A stretch of DNA of 8,347 nt from Sulfolobus sp. UBA167. GTDB taxonomy: Archaea; Thermoproteota; Thermoprotei_A; Sulfolobales; Sulfolobaceae. The DNA is taken from the NCBI GenBank assembly GCA_002495845.1, contig DAHF01000009.1:1-8347 (forward strand). The letters run 5' to 3'. Positions within the stretch are counted from its first letter, which is position 1. Every line of letters begins with the position of its first letter. Positions 1-6,440 of this stretch are shown here, one piece after another. The notes beneath the pieces were generated by a model. That model made no database searches. It worked only from the letters and a program-made list of their open reading frames with translations, and was not told where the DNA came from. Position numbers and translations under genes: made by a program.

Positions 1-63
1 TACTTCGTCACTGGCAAGGTAGAGACGTGAAGCAGGAAGCCCCGTTAGGGCGGGGTAGTTCAC
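1..63 (+). mobile_element. Right end of an IS200/IS605-type element (partial)
   Basis: The string GAAGC-CCCCG-loop-CGGGG-TAGTTCAC (positions 36-63) has the layout of the right end of IS200/IS605 elements that carry tnpB: a GC-rich hairpin just before a short TTCAC-like terminus. The stem is CCCCG at 40-44 with CGGGG at 51-55. Upstream, two plus-strand frames are open into the window edge: frame 1 ends YFVTGKVET at a TGA at 28-30, and frame 3 continues as DVKQEAPLGRG through the hairpin to a stop at 87-89. Either could be the C-terminus of TnpB; too little is visible to decide. The element reads rightward, convergent with the ABC operon. The call rests on recognising the end pattern, not on a visible transposase. 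Confidence 0.5.
1..63 (+). ncRNA. Possible 3' part of a TnpB-associated guide (omega) RNA
   Basis: In IS200/IS605 elements with tnpB, the RNA guide comes from the 3' end of tnpB and the right end, with the guide segment taken from flanking DNA just past the element. If 1-63 is such an end, the scaffold would finish near 63 and the guide would begin near 64, inside the 3' end of the small membrane-protein gene. The left arm of the hairpin seems short: the loop-side GGG at 48-50 has no CCC partner. This could mean decay of the element or only a variant stem. This is inference from the element call. Confidence 0.3.
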
Positions 64-560
64 CTATCACTAGACTGGGAGTTCCTTGACAACAGGTATC
101 CGAACTCCTTGAGGTAGAGGTCGTCGTTTATGACGCTCCACACGAAGTACTTCTTTATCTTATCTCCTACCTTCGACTCCAATCCTCTCACGACAAGGAC
201 CTCCAGGATCAAGGAGAACGGTATGCCAATAACGAAACCCAACGCTGCTACCAAGTTGAGAGGCACGGGAAGAAGGAAAAGAAGGATCAATGGTAAGAAT
301 ACCTCTGCAAGGAGGAAACCGCGGTCCTCCGCGTTCCTTTTCTTAGAGGTGCTCTTCTTGGGTATGAACGTTACCTTGCCCTTAACTCTCAGTTCCCTCA
401 TGTAGAACAGCACGTACCTTATCCTGAAGAGAAGTATACCTACAGAGAAAATCGAAAGGAAGGTCAAGTAGCTCAAGGGGGATATTAAGTACATGAATAT
501 GATAGAGACTAAGACAAGAGTGACGGAGATGGAGAAATCCCGCCAACTTAACCTTACCAA
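60..560 (-). CDS. Small four-helix membrane protein, last gene of the ABC operon
   Basis: I do not recognise this protein; no function is assigned. With a TTG start at 560 it has 166 residues. Hydrophobic stretches at about 10-27, 29-47, 82-99 and 101-125 suggest four membrane helices in two hairpins, joined by a strongly basic loop (about 55-80, including KKSTSKKR) that should be cytoplasmic by the positive-inside rule. A soluble tail of about 40 residues follows. The frame is open further upstream to an ATG at 704, but that would overlap the ATPase gene by 137 nt. The TTG start lies 5 nt after TGAGG, which includes the stop codon of the ATPase gene, so coupled translation is likely. The stop codon overlaps the apparent end of an IS200/IS605-type element, so the native C-terminus may have been changed by the insertion. 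Its position makes it a candidate accessory part of the transporter, but this is inference. Confidence 0.7.
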   Translation of the reverse strand: MVRLSWRDFSISVTLVLVSIIFMYLISPLSYLTFLSIFSVGILLFRIRYVLFYMRELRVKGKVTFIPKKSTSKKRNAEDRGFLLAEVFLPLILLFLLPVPLNLVAALGFVIGIPFSLILEVLVVRGLESKVGDKIKKYFVWSVINDDLYLKEFGYLLSRNSQSSDR

Positions 561-565
561 GTCCT

Positions 566-570
566 CCTCA
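566..570 (-). promoter_or_regulatory. Ribosome binding site for the small membrane protein
   Basis: On the minus strand TGAGG is followed by a 5-nt spacer (AGGAC) and TTG at 560-558. It supports the short TTG start over the upstream ATG at 704. The first three bases are the stop codon of the preceding ATPase gene. A rival start, a TTG at residue 34 of the longer frame, has only a weak GGAG upstream. Confidence 0.5.
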
Positions 571-1491
571 GTATAGATAACATGCGACTTCGTGTCCGGG
601 TTCAACTTGTACCATCTCCGGGTCGGAGGTTTTACACTTCTCCATCCTGAAGGGACACCTGGGGTAAAGGGGACAACCCTTTTCAGGAACGGGAACGTCC
701 TCATCCTTCAATTTGGGCTCTACCTTGTATCCTGGTTCCGGGACTGGAATTGATGAGATCAATGCTTGGGTATAAGGATGCTTTGGGTTCTCGACTATCT
801 GCGAGGTAAGCCCGCTCTCTACTATTTTACCTAGATACATGACATATATCCTATCTGACACGTAGGCTACCGTGGACAAGTCGTGGGTTATCATGAGGGT
901 GCTCGTTCCCTTAGACTTGAGTTCATTGAATATCTCCAAGATACCTGCCCTTATAGACATGTCCAACATGGAGACTGGCTCGTCGGCGACGATGAAATCA
1001 GGTCTCATCACCAAAGTCCTTGCTATGGCTACCCTTTGGAGCTGACCTCCGGAGAGCTGGGTTGGATAGATGTTCGCGAACTGCTCTGGGGGATTTAAGC
1101 CTACAAGTTTCAGGGACTCCATGACAGAGTCCCTGATCTCCTGTTTGCTTCCCTCATGGTGTATCCTAAGCCCTTCAGCTATCACGTCGAATATCTTCAG
1201 CCTTATGTCAATAGCGTCAAAGGGGTCTTGGTAGACTATCTGGTTCTTCATCCTGAATTCCTTCATCTTCTTGCCCTTTACCTTGGTTACATCTCTTCCG
1301 TCCCATATTACCTGCCCCTGAAACTTTTGGAGCAGAAGTATTGCCCTTCCCAGAGTTGTCTTTCCGCTTCCTGACTCCCCTGCTAATCCAACTACTTCTC
1401 CCTTGTTAACCTTTATGTTGACCCCCTTTAAGGCTTGGAAGTCCCTTCCGTTGACCTTAAACTTCACACTTATCGACTTACCTTCGATCAC
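568..1491 (-). CDS. ABC transporter ATP-binding protein, DppF/OppF type
   Basis: This is the second cytoplasmic ATPase of a peptide/opine/nickel-family importer; ATP binding and hydrolysis at the dimer of the two ATPases drives the permeases. All motifs are intact in 307 residues: Walker A GESGSGKT (38-45), Q-loop Gln88, signature LSGGQ (146-150), Walker B FIVADEP (166-172, catalytic Glu171), D-loop SMLD (174-177), switch His203. The C-terminal extension typical of oligopeptide ATPases (PKHPYT at about 236-241) is followed by an acidic linker and four cysteines (273, 279, 286, 304) ending in GHEVAC, a pattern that in related DppD/OppD proteins binds a 4Fe-4S cluster. The start is GTG, overlapping the upstream ATPase stop by 4 nt (GTGA). 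It is placed as the F subunit by gene order. Substrate is not encoded in this subunit. Confidence 0.95.
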   Translation of the reverse strand: MIEGKSISVKFKVNGRDFQALKGVNIKVNKGEVVGLAGESGSGKTTLGRAILLLQKFQGQVIWDGRDVTKVKGKKMKEFRMKNQIVYQDPFDAIDIRLKIFDVIAEGLRIHHEGSKQEIRDSVMESLKLVGLNPPEQFANIYPTQLSGGQLQRVAIARTLVMRPDFIVADEPVSMLDMSIRAGILEIFNELKSKGTSTLMITHDLSTVAYVSDRIYVMYLGKIVESGLTSQIVENPKHPYTQALISSIPVPEPGYKVEPKLKDEDVPVPEKGCPLYPRCPFRMEKCKTSDPEMVQVEPGHEVACYLY

Positions 1492-2474
1492 TTCTTATCA
1501 CCCAGCAAGTGGCATGCAACTACGTGACCTCCTTTCAGAGTCACCGGCTCGGGAACTTTGTCCTTACATATTTCCATCGCAAAGGGACACCTAGTCCTGA
1601 ACCTGCAACCCGAGGGAGGGTTCTCAAGGTTAGGAGGTTCTCCGGGTATTGAATAGAGCTTCCTTTCCTTCCACTTCCTTATGTCTGGGATAGACTTAAG
1701 CAGGAGCTTAGTGTAGGGATGCTCGGGGCTCTTGAATATGGTTTCGGCATTCCCGCTCTCTGCTAGCTGTCCAGCGTACATCACGGTAACCGCGTCTGCC
1801 ATTGTGGCCAAGAGTGAGAGGTCGTGTGTGACGAAGATCATGGAGAAACCCATCTCCTTCTTCTTTTTAGTCAGGAGCTCTACTATGGAAGCTTGTGTCA
1901 CTACGTCCAAGGCTGTGGTAGGCTCGTCGGCTATCACGAGGCTTGGGTTGAGGAGTAGGGCCATGGCTATTATGACCCTCTGCTTCTGACCTCCGGAGAG
2001 CTCGTGGGGGTACTTCTCCGCTATTTCAGGGTTCAGCTTCACAGACTCCAGAGCTTTGTATGCCCTCTCGGCGGCCTCCGCCTTGCTCACGTCCTCATGC
2101 GTTAGGATGGTCTCCATCATCTGGCTCTTCACTGTATACAAAGGATCTAAGGAGTCCATTGAAACCTGAGGTATCCAGGAGATCTTCTTCCATCTGATCT
2201 CCTTTTTGAACTTCTTCTCATCCATGGAGAGGATATCGTTCCCCTCAAAAGTTATCTTTCCTCCCTTCACCTCTGCGTTGCTCGGCAACACCCTGAAGAT
2301 TGTAGTCACAACTGTGGACTTGCCCGATCCTGACTCCCCTGCCAGTCCCATGATTTGACCTTTCTTGACTGACATAGATAAGTCGTCAACAGCCTTGACG
2401 TAATCAGACTTTGTCTTGAAGTATGTTTTTAGCTTTTCTATGCTTATCTCTTCTTCCATTCCTTGTTCTATCAC
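1488..2474 (-). CDS. ABC transporter ATP-binding protein, DppD/OppD type
   Basis: This is the first of two paired ATPases in the operon, 328 residues, the usual size for the family. Walker A GESGSGKS is at 46-53, Q-loop Gln103, signature LSGGQ at 159-163, Walker B LVIADEP at 179-185 (Asp183, Glu184), D-loop ALD at 188-190 and switch His217. The oligopeptide-type C-terminal domain starts near EHPYT (251-255) and has four cysteines (290, 296, 303, 321) with spacing like that of 4Fe-4S-carrying DppD/OppD proteins. The start is a GTG whose G is the last base of the permease stop TAG, a 1-nt overlap. An in-frame ATG six codons in (MEEEISIEKL) is an alternative, but the GAGGTGA site 6 nt before the GTG favours the longer form. 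The protein acts on the cytoplasmic face with the downstream ATPase as a heterodimer. Confidence 0.95.
   Translation of the reverse strand: MIEQGMEEEISIEKLKTYFKTKSDYVKAVDDLSMSVKKGQIMGLAGESGSGKSTVVTTIFRVLPSNAEVKGGKITFEGNDILSMDEKKFKKEIRWKKISWIPQVSMDSLDPLYTVKSQMMETILTHEDVSKAEAAERAYKALESVKLNPEIAEKYPHELSGGQKQRVIIAMALLLNPSLVIADEPTTALDVVTQASIVELLTKKKKEMGFSMIFVTHDLSLLATMADAVTVMYAGQLAESGNAETIFKSPEHPYTKLLLKSIPDIRKWKERKLYSIPGEPPNLENPPSGCRFRTRCPFAMEICKDKVPEPVTLKGGHVVACHLLGDKK
1497..1502 (-). promoter_or_regulatory. Ribosome binding site for the DppF-type ATPase gene
   Basis: GGTGAT on the minus strand lies 5 nt before the GTG start at 1491. It sits inside the last codons of the upstream ATPase gene, so ribosomes ending there can restart at the overlapping GTGA. 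Confidence 0.7.
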
Positions 2475-3958
2475 TAAGCCTCACCTCTTGTCTTATACGG
2501 GCTCAAGACGTCTCTGAGTGCAGTTCCTATGAAGTAGAACGCAGCGGATAAAAGGATTATGCCTAGCCCGGGAGGGAGTATCCACCACCATACGAAGCCG
2601 TTTGAAGCTGTCAGCTCATGTGACGCGTATCCCAACATGTTACCCCAAGTGGGGAATGACGTTATTCCGAGGCCTAGGAAGTCAAGCCCTGACTCGACCA
2701 GTATCACTGTGGGGACGTCATATGCTATCTGTGCAACTATTATTCCCAGGAGGTTGGGTATGAGATGCTTGAAGAGAATGTGGAAGCTTCCCCCTCCTAA
2801 AGCCCTTGAGGCCTCCACGAAAGTCCTACCCTTTAAGGTGAACGTCGCAGACCTTATGATCTTCATTGTGGCCATCCACGACAGGAGGGCGATCAGGGTG
2901 AAAATTATGAACGCCTTATTGACGTTCAATATGAGGTTAGTCGCCACGAGGACGGACTCCAGGACTATCAGCAAGGGGAGTGTAGGGATGGTCAGGAAGA
3001 AGTCCGTCACTGAGTTCAGCACAGTGTCCGTCTTTCCTCCCTTATAGCCTGCGATCAGCCCCAGGATTAGCCCTATTCCTACTATAACTAGAGAAGTGGC
3101 TACGCTGAGCTCTAAGTCGAACCTAGCACCTAGCACGAACTCTGAGAAGACAGATGAACCCCTGAAGTCAGTCCCCAAGATACCGTAAAGGTAGCCCTCG
3201 TTCTTCAGTTTAGGAGGTGAGATATACGCACTGACGGGTCCTCCTGAAAGGTCCTTCACTGAAACCATGACATTGTAAGATGTAGGATCACCCTTGAATA
3301 TTAATGAAGGAATTAAAATTCCCCCTTCCAGCCTGGCTGATCCCGAAAGAGAGCTGATATATGGGCTATTGACGAAATTAAGGCCTCCTGACTCTATGGA
3401 GAAATTGGAGACCGAGTTCACCGGAAGAGGGCATGTTGGATAGAGGAAGTTAAATGAATAATCTACAGGGACGAAGCTCTCCAGGAAATAGGACTTGTTC
3501 CCGTGGATTAAGTATATATTGACCTGGACGTCTGTAGAACTCGAGGTTTTTATTAGTCCCGTGAAATTAAGGGAAAAAGAGGAAGGTGCTTTCTTGTACG
3601 CAGGAGAGTTATAGGTAAATGGATAGCTCACGTTAAGACATGAGTTCTTCCCTTGCAATTCTCCTATAACGTAAGTCGAGTTCTTAGTGAAGGACACGTT
3701 ACCCTCCTTTTGGACTACAGCATGGGAAGTAGTAAACTGGTACGTGGTAGTAGGTGGGAGACCACTGTACTGAGGGAAAATCGAAGCCCAATCAGGAGGA
3801 GAGTAAGGGTTAGCTATGTATTCCTGACTGAACTCATAGGGGTTCGTGTAAGGCGTTAGTAAGTTAGCAGTAGCGGATATGATCACGAAGAAAATCAGTA
3901 TCGCAAAGGATATCAAGAAGGACTTTCTCTTGAATAACGACTTCAACGTCTTGTTCAA
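2474..3958 (-). CDS. ABC transporter permease, DppC type, with large extracytoplasmic insertion
   Basis: This is one of the two membrane subunits forming the translocation path of a peptide-family importer. It has 494 residues, against roughly 280-330 in ordinary DppC proteins. Residues 14-32 are the first helix. The normal DppC core resumes at GILGTDFRGSSVF (259-271), with helices at about 283-305, 318-340, 345-366, 398-421 and 458-481. The EAA loop that touches the ATPases is at about 382-402 (EASRALGGG). Between helix 1 and the core lies an extra segment of about 200 residues (45-253) rich in Tyr, Ser, Thr and Pro. It has sequons at Asn87, 93, 109, 131, 154 and 185 and two cysteines (107, 176) that could form a disulfide, as expected for a folded, glycosylated domain outside the membrane. 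The TTG start overlaps the upstream stop (TTGA) and has GGTGA 7 nt before it. The permease assignment is firm; the role of the insertion is unknown. Confidence 0.95.
   Translation of the reverse strand: MNKTLKSLFKRKSFLISFAILIFFVIISATANLLTPYTNPYEFSQEYIANPYSPPDWASIFPQYSGLPPTTTYQFTTSHAVVQKEGNVSFTKNSTYVIGELQGKNSCLNVSYPFTYNSPAYKKAPSSFSLNFTGLIKTSSSTDVQVNIYLIHGNKSYFLESFVPVDYSFNFLYPTCPLPVNSVSNFSIESGGLNFVNSPYISSLSGSARLEGGILIPSLIFKGDPTSYNVMVSVKDLSGGPVSAYISPPKLKNEGYLYGILGTDFRGSSVFSEFVLGARFDLELSVATSLVIVGIGLILGLIAGYKGGKTDTVLNSVTDFFLTIPTLPLLIVLESVLVATNLILNVNKAFIIFTLIALLSWMATMKIIRSATFTLKGRTFVEASRALGGGSFHILFKHLIPNLLGIIVAQIAYDVPTVILVESGLDFLGLGITSFPTWGNMLGYASHELTASNGFVWWWILPPGLGIILLSAAFYFIGTALRDVLSPYKTRGEA
2481..2487 (-). 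promoter_or_regulatory. Ribosome binding site for the DppD-type ATPase gene
   Basis: GAGGTGA on the minus strand, a close match to the archaeal anti-Shine-Dalgarno complement, lies 6 nt before the GTG at 2474. It decides for that GTG over the ATG fifteen bases downstream. Confidence 0.75.
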
Positions 3959-5037
3959 TCGTACTTCACCCTAGGATCTATGAATGGATAAACCAAATCC
4001 AGAAGAAAGAGCACTATCACTATATAAACATTGATTATAAAGAAAGTAGCCCCGAGGACGGGTATGTTTAGGCTTTCCGCAGCGTCGAGAAGGAGGTACC
4101 CTATCCCTTGGAAGTTGAATATTTCCTCTACGAATACCGATCCAGTTATTATGAAGGCGAAGTCTACTCCCATCCTCGTTAAGGCTGGAATTATCGAGTT
4201 CCTCATTACGTGCCTGAAGACAACTCTGGACTCGGGGACTCCCCTTGCCCTGAGGTAGGTGATGAAATGGCTGTTCATTACCTCTACCGCGCTTGCCTTG
4301 GTGAGGATCATCCTGACCCCATAAGACAAGAGCGTGAGCAGTATGATAGGAAGTGCGGAGAACTTGAGGAGCCCCGCAACGTAAGCGAAGCCCTTCAATG
4401 GCTCACCGTTCGAAGCCGTCAACGCGCCAACTATGTTAGTCGGGAAGATACCTAGAGTGAACCCTAGATAGTCTAAGACTATGGTGAAGACCCAGAACGC
4501 AGGGATGAAGTAAGTTATGATTGCGGCGTTTGAGTTGACCACGTCAGACAGTTTACCGTACCTTAGTGCTGAGAACAAGCCCAGGAAGATTGCCAACAAC
4601 GTGCTCAAAATGAGGGAAGGAACAAGTATGAGAAGATCTATTGGTAGGTGCGTAATTATGAGCTTAGTTATGCTCTCGTCGTATATGAGTGAGTAGCCGA
4701 AGTGAAAAGTAAGCATGGATTTCACGTAATCCACGTACTGGACGTAAAGAGGCTTGTCGAAACCGAACTGTCTGTCAAGACCAGCTATCTCTGAAGCTCT
4801 GTTTGCGTTCTTGTAATCTAGCGGAATGTAGAGCTCAGCAGGGTTGAGGTGTGCTATGTAAAGGGTGAATATCCAGAATAAGAAGAACAAGAAGTTAACA
4901 ACAGCAAATATAAGCAAGAACCTTTCTACTATTCTCTTGACTAAATATCTCACAGGTAGCCTAGAGGAAATTCTAGAAAGTAAGGAAGATTTGCGATGCT
5001 TCTGTTCATCTTTATCCATTTTACTCCTAGACATCAT
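3955..5037 (-). CDS. ABC transporter permease, DppB type, first gene of the operon
   Basis: This is the partner membrane subunit of the DppC-type permease encoded next, 360 residues. A basic cytoplasmic N-terminus of about 35 residues precedes helix 1 (about 37-62). An outside loop carries the family pattern DRQFGFDKPLYVQYVDYV (88-105) and FGYS (113-116). Further helices lie at about 130-157, 168-190, 218-240, 286-305 and 330-351. The EAA loop is YLRARGVPESRVVFRH (261-276), and the protein ends with the typical DLVYPFIDPRVKY (347-359). The start is ATGATG; an A/T-rich TATA box 20-24 nt upstream implies a leaderless transcript, and no ribosome site is seen. The stop overlaps the next gene by 4 nt. 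The basic N-terminal tail is longer than in many homologues I know of. Confidence 0.95.
   Translation of the reverse strand: MMSRSKMDKDEQKHRKSSLLSRISSRLPVRYLVKRIVERFLLIFAVVNFLFFLFWIFTLYIAHLNPAELYIPLDYKNANRASEIAGLDRQFGFDKPLYVQYVDYVKSMLTFHFGYSLIYDESITKLIITHLPIDLLILVPSLILSTLLAIFLGLFSALRYGKLSDVVNSNAAIITYFIPAFWVFTIVLDYLGFTLGIFPTNIVGALTASNGEPLKGFAYVAGLLKFSALPIILLTLLSYGVRMILTKASAVEVMNSHFITYLRARGVPESRVVFRHVMRNSIIPALTRMGVDFAFIITGSVFVEEIFNFQGIGYLLLDAAESLNIPVLGATFFIINVYIVIVLFLLDLVYPFIDPRVKYD
3966..3970 (-). promoter_or_regulatory. Ribosome binding site for the DppC-type permease gene
   Basis: GGTGA on the minus strand lies 7 nt before the TTG at 3958, within the last codons of the DppB-type gene. It supports the unusual TTG start, which overlaps the upstream stop as TTGA. 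Confidence 0.7.
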
Positions 5038-5080
5038 TTAAAACTTCTCATAGTATTTAAAAAACTTGTCAGTATATCTT
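5038..5080. promoter_or_regulatory. Compact divergent promoter region with a shared TATTTAAA box
   Basis: Only 43 nt separate the ATG of the permease operon (5037, minus) and the preferred ATG of the propeller gene (5081, plus). The A/T box TATTTAAAAA at 5054-5063 contains TTTAAA, which reads the same on both strands. Its centre is about 20-24 nt from the first two minus-strand ATGs and about 24 nt from the plus-strand ATG, the spacing expected for leaderless transcripts in both directions. A second box, ATTTAAAA at 5036-5043, lies about 26 nt before a TTG at 5066 and could serve a longer plus-strand form. No clear inverted repeat for a regulator is seen. Confidence 0.6.
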
Positions 5081-6292
5081 ATGTTAAAAAGAAAGTTAAA
5101 ATCCTATATGCCGGATATGTTTTTTAGTAACGTATCAAAAGGGAGCCCGAAAACAATGACATTTTTAAACAGAATTTCTAAAAGGTACAAAAAAATATTG
5201 GTTTTAGTGACGTCTATAATCATTATTTTAGGACTGTATTCATATTTAGCAAGCGTTAGCCGTGAGAACGTTGAGATAGTAAAATTGCCGGAGTTCACGA
5301 AAGTGTTCTCCGGAGTTTACTTAGGTGACAACAAGGTCTTCTTGGTTGGGACTAACCAGAGCGGAGGCAAGGCGGGAATTCTGTTCCTAAACAACATGTC
5401 CTTCCAGAGCATAGATCTGGGCAGTTACTTCGAAGGTGGGAGCGTCCTCGCTGTTGCGTATAACGGGTCTTCCCTCATGTTGGGAGGATTCTCTTATCAC
5501 GGTACTCTAGATGATTGTCTAGTGTCACTTCAGGACGGAAAAGTGGTGAACCAGAGCTCGTATGTAAGAAATTTTAGTCAATACGGGGAGGTGGAAGGGA
5601 TAACATGGTATAAGGGAGGATGGTTAGTTGGAGGTTCAATTTTGATGAAATTGCCTTCAGGGGAAGGAGTCTCATTACCTCTAGCCCTAGAAATCTTGGG
5701 GAACGGGACAACAGAAAACCTCTGTCCTGAGTTGCCCCCTTATTTCACCCCTCAGGAGGGTGGGCTCGTGATAAACGTAAACGACGTCTCCAGTTCCCCT
5801 GAAGGAGTGGGAATAGCCGGAGACAACGTCCAGAACGCTACATTCACTGTCTTCGACGGCAAGTCATTTCAGAACTTCTCCATCAAAGGCTACGATCAGG
5901 GATTTTTCTTCACAGCTTCGTTTACTCCATACGGGTGGCTTGTAGGAGGTGCTTTAAGTTTCTCAGACCACTTATCTACTTATATGATAGACTTCTCTAA
6001 CTCCTCTGTCACTAACGTTACCTTACCATATCACGTGGGGCTTGTTGACTCCATCTTGTACAATGGAAAGATATTCGCTTCTCTCATAATCCCGTTCTAT
6101 CCTTCATCAGGGTCTAAGACCTTGACTAATGGGACAGTCATTCTGGAAGGTAACTCTCCTTCCTCTTTACATCAAGTTTTCATAAAACAAGGAGTGATAG
6201 TATATTATCTCATCGAGGCCAAAACCGTAATAGGAGTAGGATACGTTGAGAATGACGAAGGAAATGAAGGGGCTTTGTTAATAGTCAAGTGA
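5081..6292 (+). CDS. Membrane-anchored extracytoplasmic protein, putative seven-blade beta-propeller
   Basis: I do not recognise this protein by name. From the ATG at 5081 it has 403 residues. A basic cytoplasmic N-terminus (1-37) is followed by one helix (about 38-57, ILVLVTSIIIILGLYSYL) and a large outside domain. That domain shows a recurring unit of about 40-60 residues centred on a hydrophobic-G-G or V-G strand: FLVG (87), LMLGG (132), WLVGG (181), VGIAG (243), WLVGG (286), IFASL (331), VIGVG (383). Each is followed by a second strand and often D/N-G turns. This suggests about seven kelch- or WD-like blades. Eleven N-x-S/T sequons (such as Asn92, 128, 164, 252, 350) fit a glycosylated surface protein. 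An in-frame TTG at 5066 would add five residues. The gene lies between the binding-protein gene and the permease operon, so a role at the cell surface in capture or sensing of the substrate is plausible but unproven. Confidence 0.85.
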   Translation: MLKRKLKSYMPDMFFSNVSKGSPKTMTFLNRISKRYKKILVLVTSIIIILGLYSYLASVSRENVEIVKLPEFTKVFSGVYLGDNKVFLVGTNQSGGKAGILFLNNMSFQSIDLGSYFEGGSVLAVAYNGSSLMLGGFSYHGTLDDCLVSLQDGKVVNQSSYVRNFSQYGEVEGITWYKGGWLVGGSILMKLPSGEGVSLPLALEILGNGTTENLCPELPPYFTPQEGGLVINVNDVSSSPEGVGIAGDNVQNATFTVFDGKSFQNFSIKGYDQGFFFTASFTPYGWLVGGALSFSDHLSTYMIDFSNSSVTNVTLPYHVGLVDSILYNGKIFASLIIPFYPSSGSKTLTNGTVILEGNSPSSLHQVFIKQGVIVYYLIEAKTVIGVGYVENDEGNEGALLIVK

Positions 6293-6308
6293 CCTAGTGA
6301 TAGGTTAG

Positions 6309-6328
6309 GTGTTGTGATCTCACAACAC
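6309..6328. terminator. Perfect 9-bp inverted repeat after the propeller gene; terminator or operator
   Basis: GTGTTGTGA-TC-TCACAACAC lies 16 nt after the propeller stop codon. As RNA it can form an 8-bp stem with a four-base loop and is followed by GCTTTATTCATGTTTATTC, moderately T-rich. A smaller 5-bp hairpin (ACCTA-GTGA-TAGGT, 6292-6305) precedes it. Position favours a 3'-end structure of the propeller transcript. Because the near-perfect palindrome would also suit a dimeric regulator, an operator for the downstream binding-protein gene cannot be excluded, though it lies about 190 nt from that start. Confidence 0.4.
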
Positions 6329-6440
6329 GCTTTATTCATGTTTATTCAATTAAACCTAAGGTAATTCATCGGTTAAGTCAATGGCTCGGAACCATGCAAA
6401 TCGAAAAGGAAAGTAAAGAAAAACTAAAACATTAATTATA

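Noticed and set aside
130..405. Plus-strand open frame opposite the small membrane-protein gene
   Set aside because: It is a shadow: low-complexity basic translation, no ribosome site or promoter, fully inside a better-supported gene. The same applies to the plus-strand frames at 883-1098, 1156-1374, 1403-1594, 1732-1989, 2559-3047, 3653-3859, 4031-4258 and 4210-4455.
561..704. Long form of the small membrane protein starting at ATG 704
   Set aside because: The extra 48 residues lie almost wholly inside the ATPase gene, read as basic and proline-rich with no hydrophobic or family signal, and the TTG at 560 has a good ribosome site.
5066..5080. TTG start at 5066 for the propeller gene
   Set aside because: It adds only five residues. 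The ATG at 5081 fits a leaderless start from the 5054-5063 box better, though the 5036-5043 box keeps the TTG possible.
5104..5298. Minus-strand frame of 64 codons opposite the propeller N-terminus
   Set aside because: It is a shadow of the membrane-anchor region, with no upstream signals.
6294..6305. 12-nt match to the reverse complement of 62-73, both just after or at a gene end
   Set aside because: By a rough count, one or two such inverted 12-mers are expected by chance in a window of this size, and no longer match surrounds it.
6394..6435. Tiny plus-strand frame MQIEKESKEKLKH
   Set aside because: Thirteen codons, no TATA box or ribosome site, and lysine-rich because of A-rich DNA.
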